Source: Dillenia suffruticosa
Lineage: Eukaryota; Streptophyta; Magnoliopsida; Dilleniales; Dilleniaceae
Reading direction: 5' to 3'
Length of the DNA stretch: 64,000 nt
Assembly (NCBI GenBank): GCA_033439265.1
Contig: JAVTVX010000010.1
Coordinates: forward strand, 434,001-498,000
Shown here one piece after another: positions 1 to 13,059 of the stretch. Both the position numbers and the translations under genes were made by a program. The notes under the pieces were generated by a model. It worked only from the letters and a program-made list of their open reading frames with translations, was not told the origin of the DNA and searched no databases. The first letter of the stretch is position 1. Each line of letters begins with the position of its first letter.

Positions 1-764
1 TCAAAATCGGGGTAATTTAAGGTACTAGATAAAAAAAAAGGTACTATGGCTGCATGTCCCCCCCCCCAAAAAAAGTTTTATTCATTGTTGCCACCTCATA
101 TTGGGAAAGCATTGGTACTTGGAATCAAACTTTAGAAACCAGAAGCAGAAAGCCGTGAAGATGGCTTGAAGTTCTCTCTTGCCATCAAAAGCAGAAAGAA
201 CAAAGCAAGGAAGAAAAAGTAAAAATCTTCTAACAAGCATATGCAGGCTATTATAAATCTGAGATAGTTGATCCCATGAGTTTTTGACTGAAGGGGCCAA
301 AGTTTCTAAATTGTAGCATTATTAAATGCATTCAGCCCCCAACTGATGTTCATGCACAATGTTATCATCCAATCCTTCAGAACCAGAACAGTGACTTTAC
401 TACTATCTTTTTCCACTGTACCGTGAATCCTGTGCCACCATCTATTCCTTGCAAAAACTCATCATAGCTCAACTTAATTATGTAGGTTGTCAAAAAAAAA
501 ATTGTCAATTTTGAATATATCAACTTAGCATTGGGCCAGCAACATGCAACTTTTTGACAAGAGATAGCGCCATTGCCTGCAGATTACTTAAGGTCTTCTT
601 TCCATGAAGATAACCAAAGCCTCTTTACACTCCTCTGAATCAAACCAAAGGCTCCAGCGTGATCATGGGTATCACACTAAAGAATGTGTACCCCAATATG
701 AAGATATGTCTCAAAAAGTAAACAAATTTGCAATGTCATAAAACAAATAAACCTCAAGGTATAC
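1..764 (-). other. Intron 7 of the importin-5 gene (partial)
   Basis: AT-rich sequence after the donor at 764-763 of the importin gene. I see no coding exon of the family on the minus strand and no other gene. It is read as intron that continues beyond the left edge. Confidence 0.6.
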
Positions 765-3700
765 CTGTCATCATCAGATTCGTCAATCTCATTATCTGAA
801 TCAGCAGATGTGATGGTAACATCTGGTTTAAGTTGCGCAGACTGAAGCAAAGGGGGCATGACAACACTCATATATGGGAGAAAATCCTGACCCAAACACT
901 TGCAGAGTCTAGCCCAAGCCTACCAAAAAGACAATTTTATATATTATTATCCTGAAAATTAAACATGGGAAAGACATTAAGGTAATAAACTGAATATATG
1001 AATCATACAAACAAGAACATACTTGCAGCATGTAGCTTGTTGTTGGATCATCTGTCTCCATTTGGGATCCTTGCAATGACATAAGCACTTCCATAACCTG
1101 ATAAGAAATTGATTCACAATGAAAAAAAACAAAAAACATAACATGCTACAAAGTCGAAAACCCAGTAACTTAAATCGACCAAGTTATATGTTAAATACAA
1201 GCAAGATGGATAAAAAAGGAGAAAAAATCTAACTACTTGGCTTAGGATCTGGAAGATTTCTCAAATGCATAAACAAAGGAATCAATTCTCCAATATTTCA
1301 ATGGAAGAAGACAGGGTAAAGAGTGGAAACTTTCAGAGCATTTACAAAATTAAACTAGCAAAAAGAATGCCAGCTTGAATGAGGAAGGACATTTCCAAGT
1401 CAAACTACAACAGTGGGAGAATCTAAAGGCCCATATACATAGATATTATACACAACTAATAAAGACGAATCAAAACAGTTTCAAAAACAAAAAGCATTAC
1501 TTTAATAACTTTAATATTAGATGATTATAGTGCAACTTACTTGCCTAGCGTCGTCCCTGAATTTTTCCTTTCCAACAGCCATTCCAACCAAGCTAATGCA
1601 CTCCATTGCTTTAGCACGAAGCATTCGGTTAGACTTGTCATTTGCATTCATCAAGATTGTCTTCAAGTATGGCATAACTGCATCATAGTACTTTTGGAAA
1701 TGCTCCTGTTGATTTTATACCATCATTCAGTCTACAGTTATATGTAAACATAATCCTAAATTTGAAAATAAATTTTAAAAACAATGCACCTGAGATGAAT
1801 CAGCAACAGAAGCCAGGGCAGTTAAAGCCCCCTCTTGAACCATTTGTTTGCCAGTCTGCATGAAGCATGCAACAAATAAATACTAAACCACAAAGGTGGA
1901 AAAATTCAATAACGATGCAGGAGAGATCCATGTTAACAGCTAAGACATTAAAGCAGACATGCTATAGCACCATTCGTCAGCTATATTTAAAGTTGGTATT
2001 TATTTGATGTTACCTGTAAAAGCACAAGCAGCTTGCTCACTATCCCATCCAAGTAAGGCGTCAAAATTTCTGGCGTGCAATTCTCACTGAAATTGAGAAC
2101 TGCTGAAGCAGCATGTGCCTGGAAAAAGAAGGGGAGAAAAAAGCTTAGCACACAAGAACACTGTTATTCACTACAGTAAAGAGCAAATTTAGTACCGAAG
2201 AAGGACAAGCTACTTGATCAAGGAAAACCTCAAACCTAACAAAATTTATTGAAAATATAATACCAGTAAAAAAATAATAAAAAAATAAAAAAAACACTGG
2301 ACAATCGATTCAATGAAGTCCACTTTCCGACTAGAGCCCTTGTCACAGGACCTTCCCATGCAAAATAATGTGAATCCAAATGATACGCAGGCAAGAACTG
2401 GTAACTGCCATTAGACTTTCAATAGTGGTCTATCCTAAATAATTGTGCCCAGTTTCAGGCTTAAAAAAATTATTAGCGGATTGTGATTTGTCAACTCTTG
2501 CAATTCCTTGTCAACTAACTTTTCACAAGCTGCCATCCCATTTATGGTTCCAAAAGCTCATCTGCTCAAAACTAATTTCTTGGTCTTCCTCCATTTCATA
2601 GAACTGGAAGGCCCTACACAAATGCCACAACCATAGTTTACCCTTATCAGAAGTTAAATAGCAAAAAACCAAAATTACAGAAAAAGATGTCCACAAATCA
2701 CTCCGAAGGATGTCACCACATGAGGTTTGATTGCAAATATCAAGCTTCTAAATGACGATGAGACGATGCCAAGAGAGGAAAAAGGTCCAGAACCCATAAG
2801 CTGGCTCCTCTCTGGGGATGGTTGTTTTAATTAAAACTACTATATTCAAGGCTATGCTAGGTGACGGGAGTTCCTCCTTCCATGAGCAGGGGAAGACGGG
2901 GTTTATTTTGAGATTTTGGCAAGTGGGTGACTTTCTGAAACAAAGTTGTTGAATTGGTTTAGCATAGATTGCTTCCTTATGAATATATAAGGAAGGTTTG
3001 AAAAAAAGATGCACTCACAAACGGGATAGTATCAATGGTGGTTAGTTCAGTGATTTTAGAGCTGTGATCTTGGATAATAGATCTTATGACCTACATGTCC
3101 ATCAGAACAAAGTTCCTTCAGATCTCATGCTTCTAATATGACATAAATAGAAGGCTTTCCATTGTACAAATGAACACAAACAAGTAGAAACAATTGAGGC
3201 GCATGTGTCTATCAATGTTAAAAAAAATCAAAAAATAAAATAAAAAATAAAAATAAGAACCTGAAAATATCAATTTTAATTGACTGAAATGGGATTAATA
3301 CATAAAAGTGAACATATCCGCAAAAAAGAGCAAACTAAATGGCATAAAACTGATATAAGTTTCACATTCTGCCTGAGAATAAGTTGAACTGATGGTTGAA
3401 TTGCAACTGCATGAATTCATAACACCAGCTCATCATGCAAAATCTAGATATCATCCCTTCAAGAAAAATTACTAGGGAAGGGGGTTTATCTCTAACCCTA
3501 AGTTAAATATTTAACTAAAAGAAATATTGAAGGATAAAAAAGGAGCAATTTATACAGTTAATTTGAGAAGCTAACGAACCAACCAACCTGCACACGTGGA
3601 TTTCGGTGATCATCCATGGCTGCAGCAAGTGCTGGAAGAACCCGTTGATGGAATTGAACTTGCAGATCTGGGCCCAAATCTGTAGATAGCTGCCCAATTG

Positions 3701-5175
3701 CATTAATTGCTGCCCATCTCACACGTGGATGGGGATCTTGAAATGAGTTCAAGACCATTGTCACAACTTGTTCTAAATTTCTAATCATCACCTATAACAA
3801 ATAACCAACTAAAATTACTTCATCAAGGACAGCGCTAAACCAGGTGATATAGTCATGAAAACAGAATTCATCAACACGTATAGTTCAACAAAGTGAATAG
3901 TACTTAACAAGAATGTCTATTAAGCTTATAGAAAGAAGAGTCTAAATATACCTTGGAGCAACCTTCGGCAATCTGGGCAAGTGCAATGAGCGCTGCATGA
4001 TGCTTTTGCCACTCAGGAGCAGCCAAATAAGCCGGCAGTAACTCAGAAGCAACAGGAACAATAGTATTTCCACCTAAGGAAATAGAAAGCCGATCAAGGC
4101 ACTCTTGCCCAACACTATAATTGCTCGACTCACCAGCATCTTCGTTTTCAGCCTCTGCTAAATGCCACAGTGGATCATCTTCAACATCCAAAAGCATCTT
4201 CATCAGTATAGCAAACAATCTACTTATGAACTGTGGCAACCTCCTCATCATCCCCGGTGCTCGCTCTCTTGCTTCAGCGAGAGTAATCACAAACTCGATC
4301 GCAAGATGTCTAGTTCCTTCTTCCAATGATTCGGCCTCAGCAATCTGTAACATAGACCCAACAACATCAACCAATTGCCTTCTCAAGAACCTCGGCTCCG
4401 TCCCTGCCAATTCGATAAACAATTCGAGGGCTTCTTGCGCTGTGGCCTCTTGCCCGCAATTCAACGCTTCGGTCAATGTCCTCATCATCAGCGGTAACAA
4501 GTCCTGAAACCTGTCCCTATCAGAAGAATTCGATAAACACTGAATGAAATTAATCGCAGCGCTAAGTGCAGCGATTTTAACATCGGAACTAGAGGAAGAA
4601 GTCAAACACTGCAAAAAAACGGAGTGCAAATGCTTTATGTGAGGAACTAGGGTTTCGCCGATGTACTGCGAAAGCTGAGCGAATATTAAGAAGGCAGATT
4701 CTTGAAGTTTGGGCGAATCAGAAGACACACACTGGAACATAAACGGCAAAAGCTCAGGCCAACCACTGTCGGGAAGAATTCCAGAAGCAAGTTCAGAGAC
4801 GGTGTCGCAGAGCTTCTTGGATATGGTTTTGGCCTGCTCGCGTTGAATACACGTGAGCAAGATGGATTTGAGCGAAGACTGGGTGGAGGGAGAAAGCCGA
4901 GGCCAGATGTAGGAATCGTCGCGAGTCAACTGCTTACGGAGGAGAATCGCGGACATGGCACGCGCCTCGACGGCAGGAGAGAACTGGAGAAGATGCGCGA
5001 GCTTGAGGGAAAGGGAATCGGGGTCGCTTTGCTTGCAAAGATTGAATAAGAGCTCTGCTTGCGATCGCTGTTCGTTGACAGTTGACATGAGGTGAGAAAT
5101 TAGGGTTTCAAAGGGAGCGGGATCGGGGCCGAGAATCGTGGCGAGCTGTGCTTGTTGAATCTGAGAGGCCTCCAT
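765..5175 (-). CDS. IPO5: Importin-5 / KETCH1-type karyopherin beta, 5' part (runs off left edge)
   Basis: Nuclear import receptor built of HEAT repeats. It binds cargo such as ribosomal proteins, and HYL1 in Arabidopsis, and carries it through the nuclear pore under Ran-GTP control. Minus-strand exons by GT-AG sites and unbroken phase: 5175-3952 (408 codons), 3791-3588, 2118-2014, 1855-1790, 1705-1541, 1097-1023 and 919-765. The joined product is about 664 residues of a family usually near 1,115. Visible hallmarks are the N-terminal [73 protein letters not shown] and the acidic tail [12 protein letters not shown]. The next exon of the family (ETITLGDKRIG type) is not present in 1-764, so it must lie left of the window. 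The start is the first Met of the family-like N terminus, with an AT-poor CT-rich leader upstream. No break is seen. Identification rests on recalled similarity to AT5G19820. Confidence 0.95.
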
Positions 5176-7290
5176 GATGAGGGAATTAGGGTTCGGTTGT
5201 GACGAAGATGATAGTTTATTTCTCTCTCTCTCCTTGTGGAAATGAAAGCGTAGAGAGAGACAGAGAATAAAAAGAGCGGTTTCTTTTTATGATGAGGCAG
5301 ATGAATGATGAGGGGGTTGGGGAATGGGATAGGGATTTTTTTGAGTGTGGTTTTAAGGGGTTGTTTGGGTTGTAAACATTTTGTTTTTGCATTTTGCGGG
5401 GGGCTGATCCGGGAAAAGAAAGGCGCAAAAGCAAAGGAAAGCATGCATTTTTATAATGGAGATGATTGGATCAGCTGCTTTTCTTTTTCTTTTCTTTTGA
5501 GTTTGGGGGGCTGGGCCTCCCCACTCCAAAAGATGGTGTCTGTTTTGGAGGGAAAAGTAGATTTCACACTCTTACTCAACCATCGAGTTTGGTCAATATG
5601 CCCTTCAAATTCTACACATTGGGATGGATACTATGTTAAGTATGATATGACCTTTTTTTTTTATCTAAAATTGAACTTGATCTCAACTTAATAATTTAAA
5701 TCGTTAATCTAAGTAATACTATGTTCCGATTTGTTCGGATTCTTCGAACCTCTCCTCTTCCTCCGTCAAAAGATGAGTTTGTGTTTTCCTTGACCAATAT
5801 TGATCACAAATAAGAGTCTTCATCATTTTTGAAGAAAGATAACTACAAAAGGAGTCAGCACACATCCCACACATCCTCCGGTACTAATTGTAAAGGGCAT
5901 GCTTCTTTATTGGTTCCGGTAGATATCAACATAGGTACTTTACAACATTGTGTTTTCAAATGACTACCTTGAAGAGTTCGGGAAATCACTTTCAGAGGGA
6001 AGGAATTTGAAGATAACTACCATTCAAACAATGACCGGTTTTATCAAAGCTGATTTAAACATCAATCTACCAATTGATTCTATATCGATAAGAGTCATTT
6101 CTTTCTACTCTCTTCAACGCTTAAAACCTTATTTTTATATCTTTATTATAAAAATAACTAAGAGATCAATAATTTAACACATGTTCTACTCAATTATCAA
6201 TTATAAAGAAGAAGAATTGTATTCTCAGATAGACTGAAAGTACTTAGCTACATGTATGATTAAAAGGAAGAGGCATTTAAAGGAACACAAGTAAATCTCA
6301 AACCCTCATAATATATAAATTTATATAATTTTCAAGTACCAGACTGTCATAATAAAGCAAAATTTATAATAAATCTCAAACCCTCATAATATATAAATTT
6401 ATAGATATGTTTTATATGAAATATATTGTAATTGTTAGAAAATATTATATGTTTTTAAAATATTTAGAAAATAATATATATTGATTTAATTTTGAAAATA
6501 TTTAATTTTCATTATTCTATATCTATAATATTTATTTTTATATTTTAATAATAGGTTTTCTATATAAATACAATATATTATAACATTTTATTGAAATAAT
6601 GAATTATTAATCTTTTATATTTTTATATTGTTTTCGATTTTTAATATAAAATCAGAACCATATTTATATTTCTTTTAATATGATAAAAGAATCTACTTGT
6701 ATAGTTCAGTCGTATATACTTATATTAATAATTTGTGCTTCAAATTTTTATATTTATCATAAGTAGTCTGGTAAGCAGTCTCGTGATATTCTTTGAAGTA
6801 TAAAGGATAATTTTAGGCCAAACCCAATTGGTAATTCAAATTTATAACTATTTTAGAGTTTGTCTTCGAATTCAAAAGTTCATTCATTAAAAGTCTTGTA
6901 AGTGAATTTTTTCTATTTTTTTTTTATTAAGAAGCAGATTATTTAGGTGATAATTTTTTTAATATAATTATTTTTTATTTTTAAGTTTTAAATTTAAAAT
7001 TTTAAAAAATCTGTTATGTTATCCATTAAGCGGATTATCTATTACTTGATCCCGGCCTTTCTTTCAAAATAAATCCCAGCCTCTCTTTCATAACAAGAAC
7101 AGATCTAAGCCTTTCTTTTCCAAACAACCAGGGCTACATGTTTTAGGTAAATCTATACCACTCAAAGGGTTAATCTTGGAGCACCCTTAATATCGTCCCT
7201 TGATTAAATCTCGGCCTTTGAAAGGAATTTAATCGTAGCCGTGGATCCTCTATTTTTATAATCTCCATTTTTCTCTCATCGTAGCACAAA
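5176..7290. other. Divergent intergenic region, importin-5 side
   Basis: The importin leader (about 5176-5450) is CT-rich and runs into a very AT-rich stretch (6300-7000). No coding sequence could be supported on either strand. The region separates two divergently transcribed genes and should contain the importin promoter. No clear TATA box or shared motif could be assigned with confidence. Confidence 0.5.
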
Positions 7291-8251
7291 CCTTTTTGTG
7301 CTAAATATTCCCTCAAACATTTTTTTGTTCTCTTCATTTTATCATTCATCAACCCTTAGACATCTGAAATCCCCAATCGATGACGCTTGTACCTCAAAGT
7401 TCTGCCACGGTCGCACCCTAATCAACGACTGTGAGCTTCAATCCCTTATTGTCTCAGGTAAAGGTGTTAATTTCTTATTCTTTGTGTTTGATTTGGGTCA
7501 AGCCTTCAGTGTTTCGAAGCTCTCTCGGCAGAGTTTGAGTTATCCATGGTAATCGTGACTCAAGCCCTTTTCTAAGTCCAAATTCTGGCCACCGCGAGAA
7601 AAATCGCTGTCTGCTGGCTGAGATGAATACGTTTTATTCAAAAAAAAAAAAAAAGAAAATCTCATTTGTGGTTGAACTGAAGTGGAATTTCATTTATTTT
7701 TCCCTCTCCCGTTTTTCTAGTTGTCAGTCGCTGGAATCCATGGAGATTCTCGGCGACTGAGGTTCAAAATTTCAATTATACGGGGAAGACTTATTTTGAG
7801 AAGGCCCGAGAAAGAAAATAAGTAAGATAAAGTTTAGAAATTTCATCACCTCTTTACAAGTTGCCCCGGCATAGTAGTGCAAACATTGAAATGTGGGAAT
7901 TGAAGGGATAGTTGCAGGAGGAAAGGGCAGTCCTAGAATAGCTTTGTATATCGACCTAGTTGTAATGGGGATTTTTTTTTTTTTTAAAAGTTCTTACCTT
8001 ATTTATGGTAATTACTGAAGGAGAAGGAGATAAAAATTAACTTCTTAAAATTGAGGAACAATGTTCACATGCCTGACTATGTAACATGATTAATAGGCTT
8101 TGGCCAGGATGGTTAATATTTTCTCATTATGTTTGCAGTAATCTGGTGAAAGCTGTGAACAGGTTGTAGGAGATTCTAACTTATATCACTATTACAAATT
8201 GCTACCAGGGGAAGTGAGTTTGGAAAGGGAGGGAATGATAATAGGAGGCAG
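7290..8251 (+). other. Probable 5' leader with intron for the peptidyl-tRNA hydrolase-like gene
   Basis: A GC-richer patch at about 7290-7457 ends in a donor-like CAG|GTAAAG. An acceptor-like tract ending in TTTGCAG lies near 8139, just before the first coding exon. This is compatible with a spliced 5' untranslated leader of about 680 nt of intron. It is inference from splice signals only, and the small open frames here match nothing I recognise. Confidence 0.3.
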
Positions 8252-11200
8252 ATGCTGAACCGGTGTTCTAGGCGTTTGTTCTCAACCATCATTCCACAGC
8301 CTTGGCTCTTTGTAGGCCTAGGCAACCCAGGCAATAAATATGCAGGAACAAGATACAACGTACAGTTTCGCGCGTCTCCTTTTAAACCTCAAGCTTAATG
8401 CTTGTTTTAACTGCCGACTATTTTCTTGGCCCAATGCAGGTGGGTTTTGAGATGATTAATGCTTTTGCTGCGTCACAAAATATTCCTATTTACACAGTTC
8501 ATTGTAAGGCCATCTTTGGGCAGGGCAGGTCCTTTTAATAAAGGCCGAGGATTTTACATTGGCCGACTTTTTTTTTTTTTACCTTCGGTATCTGGATTTT
8601 ATTTGATTAATCTGATTCTAGTATTGTGAAATCCATTTTAGGGTTGGTTCTTTTAAACTCTTTTTCATTATTTTCAGGATTCGAACTCAAAATTTTTGAT
8701 TAAAGGATTAGAGCATCCGATCACTCAATTCAAAAAAGTTTGATTAGCCAACTTTTTTTCAAGAAGTTATTTATCCATTAATGTTGAAGAATAATCGGAT
8801 CAATTGTTTTGGGTTTTGTTCGTAATGTTCCGGTCTTTCTTGCTAAGCCGCAAACTCACGTGAATCTCAGCGGTGAATCTGTAAGTCTGTTCATTTTTTT
8901 TTTCCATGCAGGGGTTTAATATAAGAATGTGAATATATATGACAAATGTTCATGAATATGAGTATCCTTTATGTGAAATTATGAATGTGTGTCCTTTTTG
9001 TGTAGTTTTGTTTTTTTATATATATACTGTACGGATCAGTATTTGAATCATATTTTAACTAATCTGATCTGGGATTTATAGTGACATATTTAGGGAGCTA
9101 TCCTCCTAACATAGTCTATTTTATATTCAAATTGTGAGTCAAATTTAAAATCTTGGTTAAATAATTTAGTGTGGCATCCTATTAAAACAATTGAACAATT
9201 GACTAAGTTAAAAATGGTCTCCAAATCTGTTCCAATGGGGTGTGCATGGATCAGGTCGGTTCAGATGAAACCCCAATTTTTATCCCCATCCTTGTACTCT
9301 TGAAACATTATGGATACAACCAACCTAAAAAAATATGAACTAACCGAGCAGGTTGGATACAAATATTGGCTGATAACGTAGATATGATGGGTTGAGATTA
9401 AATATTAGCCCAAACCATGTTAAAAAAGGAATGTTACATAATGTTAAAAATAGGCAAATTCATCTGAATATTTGCTTCGGCTTTAAAGCAGAAATAATAA
9501 CGCATACCAATTACGTGAAACACGTTAAAAAATGTTAAAAATAAGCACAAGTGACGGACATTTTCTTTTTACAAATATTTGAAAAAAATTATAGAAAAAA
9601 GTATAAGGAAAATACTGATAAAATAAAGGTGAGTATGTGTATCTAAAGAGACAGTCTAGTGGTATAAATTATATTTTTTTAATTTGATAATTCCAAATTC
9701 AAATATCTATAAAAAAAAAGAAAAAGGGTGAGCATGCGCTTGGTACTCCGTCCGGACTCAACAACAACACTTCTTTGTTGGGCTTCAAATTAATATTTAC
9801 CAACAATTTTATATTATTTAGAACTCCCAACTCTTAGATTGGTTCAATATACATCCACCAACATTTTAAAAAAAAAAAAAGCAAAAAAAAAAATGTATTA
9901 ATATAAATTAGTACTCCAAATTACAATTGTATAAAAAAAAAGGCAAAAGAATTAATGTGTAAAAGAAAACTTTCTGCTTTTAAACAGTTAAGAGATGGAG
10001 AAGCGAAGGGTTGTATGCCAAAATGTTTCTCTCATGTCTCCTAAAAGATGGAGGTCGAGGTGCCTGGGCTATGTTGTTTGGAAAGAAAGGAGTTAAATCT
10101 AGCTTAGATCTTGCTTAGATCTTAGATCTAGCTTTGATCCAAGCTAGATGAGGCACAATCAGCTGCAAGATGGTGGAGGATGGAGGAGAATTGTAAGACA
10201 ACCTATTGTGGATGATGGAGAAAAATGGAGGATCGGCGGAAGATGATTTTGCTAATTTGCAGGGATGGCAATATCCAATATCCAACTAATCCGACCTTTT
10301 GGGAGTTCTTTGTTATTTTTTTTTTTGTTTTTGTTTTTATTTCTATTTTTTTCTTTTTAAAACGGGTTAGGAACATATTAGGGTGTTTGAATAATCGAGT
10401 TAGTTCATATATCTATTTAACTCATAAAAAATCATATCTGATTTGATAGAATTTATCTAGTACACAAAATACTCTCCGGCTTAGTGCGGGGGTAGGGGGT
10501 GGGTGGGCGTAATCTTCTCTTTGTATTTTTCTGCAAAGAGATTATTTTCACGTATTGAACATGTGATTTTGTCCTATCTAACTTGATCTGTTATATAATT
10601 TAATATTTTATTATTAAAGGATATTTGTATTGAATTTATTAAAATTAGGGTTTCCCTTTAAATTTTGAAATCTTTTACTCAAAATAGACATGACGCGGTC
10701 TTTGCCACCCTTCTCCCCACGCTTCATCCTTTCGCTTCCCCCCCCCCCCCCAATTGTCGACAATGACATAAAATAGTCGACAGATCGTCGACAATCAGTC
10801 TGCCCATTCATACAGCCGCATCGAGAGAGAGAGAGAGAGAGAGGACAACGACAGCAGTCGACAAATCGCAAGGGGTAGACTTGCAAAACCCGCACCATAT
10901 CCGTCCGGTTGTCATCCCTACTTATGTGCTTCCCCACCTCTATTACTCGGGAAGTGAGAAGAGAGGAACAAGAAAGAAGTGAGAACTTGAAGCCGAAGGG
11001 TATGAATTGGAGCTAGAGATAAGACCCGTATTTGGTTTCCAATACAATGAAACAAACGCCGGCGTTCTTGTGCAAGTATATATACATACACTAAAAGCGG
11101 GTCGGGTCGGGTTTCACGGGTTTTGAATTATTGGACCTGAGATCTCACCTGTAATATCTGTTTTTATTGTTTTTCAATTTTATTTGTCGTATCCATGAAC

Positions 11201-13011
11201 CTGCATAGCAGCGGGTTCGATTATACAAATATAGCAGATATCTTGCACAGCCTTAGTTCCAATCCTGGATCTGTCATGGCAAATCAATATAATCTATCTG
11301 GTTTAGTCCCAATCCACTAACCTCTTCAAACCAGTCTAGATCTAGCATCAGTTTGTGGGCAATCTACCAGCAGAAGAGTTGATTGTTAGCAATTGTTTGG
11401 TTAGTTCTTTTATTTGTGAGTTTCTGTAGTAAATAAGAATCGAGTGAGTTATTGCCTCTCTTCCTCTGTACTCCTTGTCCCCCTGTATTCTCTTCCCCAC
11501 AGCCTCTCCACCCTCCACTCTCTACTCTCTTTGTCCCTTACTTTCTATCCTCCTTGTACCCTTCCTCTCTCCCTCTTTCATCGTCTTTCATCAATTTGAA
11601 ACCAGATCACAATCTCGAAACATCTTCCTCCCACTCCCTTTATGTATGCTATTGGCATCCTTGGGCTTGAAATAAAAGATAAGAAGGAAAAGCTTTGCTG
11701 GCTATAGTCCTGATCAGAGATACATCATCAGGTTGGGAGTTCAGTAAGTCGAACTTCAGATCCACAATAGGGGCTCGTGAATCTGCCATGATTATGTCAA
11801 ATAGAAGATTGTCTAACAGCATCCTGAGCAAGTTAGAGGCACAAGGATTCCAGTCCTCATGGCTACCAGTTTTGAGCATATTTTTTGACAGCCAATCTAG
11901 TAGCTTATAGTGGTTTGACATTTATTTACTGGTTGGTTCCCGATTCCCCTGCAGTGGCATGTGAATTTTTTCATTATGTGTTCATAAATAAAAGAAATCA
12001 ATTCTAACGGATTTTACTAGATTAAACTATCTCACCAATCCTGGGGTTTTCATGATAAATCAACGTAACCTGTCTGGTTTCCATATACATTGAACACTTC
12101 CAACCAGTTTAAAATCAATCCATGGCCAAGCAAGCTCAGATCAGCCTGGCCCTTCTCTTTTACACTTGATCCGAAGGTGCTTACATGAAAAGTATAGAAA
12201 AGGATGTGGCAAAATTACCAAATAGAAGTTTGTGGTGTCATTCCAGTGCTAAAACTGCAGAGGTGCAGCGTGGATGCTGTTCTGTGTATTATAAACCTAG
12301 GCTGGATTTGCAAGGCATTGGGGGGGGGGGGGGGGGGAATACTTGTTCCAAGAGCAAGTTGACTTTGCTATCCCCTTGTAGTTCATTATGATTTGGATGA
12401 CAAGATGCTTGCTTTGTTTGAAGAAACCTTTTGTTGCTGAGTTTACAAAATGCAAAATTAAATGTTTCCATCCTCCCAACTCTGTATTGTTAATGGTATT
12501 ATAAAATGCAAAGGCAAAGGCATTTATATTTCAAACTTTTTCAAATTTTTGAGGTTGATTTTAGATTGCGTTTGGATTGCAGGATTTCAAAGTTCCATGG
12601 ATTTTAAAATGAAGGGGTTTTAAAGTACTGCAACTTAAAATACTCTTAAAATCATTCATTTAGGTGCACTTAGGAATGTGCAAGAGTTAGTGCATGAGCA
12701 CCATGATATCTCTATAGTGCTGTATTTTTTTTTTTTGGACATTTTATTTGCTTTAGTTCACATTTGAATATTATCAAACACCTGGGTCTCAACTCTATAT
12801 ACTTTACAGTAACAAACTTAGGTGATAATAAGAAAAAGTTTAGAAATAGGCCTTTTCTGATTTCAAACCTTAAGACATTAAAATATCAAACTTAGGTTTC
12901 AAAAGGAAAAAAAAGTTCCACAACCAAACATAAGAGAAGGGCATTTTTGAATGATTTCATGAGTGTTAAAGCCAAATAGATAAATTAATTTCTTCCTCAA
13001 GCTTCAAATTA

Positions 13012-13059
<48 letters not shown>

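Noticed and set aside
5100-5444. Pro/Ser-rich minus-strand frame before the importin start
   Set aside because: Lies in the leader and promoter of importin-5 in a different frame; composition reflects CT-rich untranslated sequence.
11360-11660. CT-rich stretch resembling an LTR R/U5 region
   Set aside because: No partner LTR, primer-binding site or duplication was found, so a solo LTR cannot be claimed.
12185-12391. Open frame with [11 protein letters not shown] and [10 protein letters not shown], faintly like the missing PTH exon
   Set aside because: The order of residues fits only loosely, the HDD and HNG residues are absent, the Gly stretch is just the G homopolymer, and no suitable splice sites with the needed phase were seen.
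12557-12930. Possible MITE with a GATTGCGTTTGGATTG-like end
   Set aside because: The left end resembles common plant MITE termini, but no matching inverted end or target-site duplication could be found.
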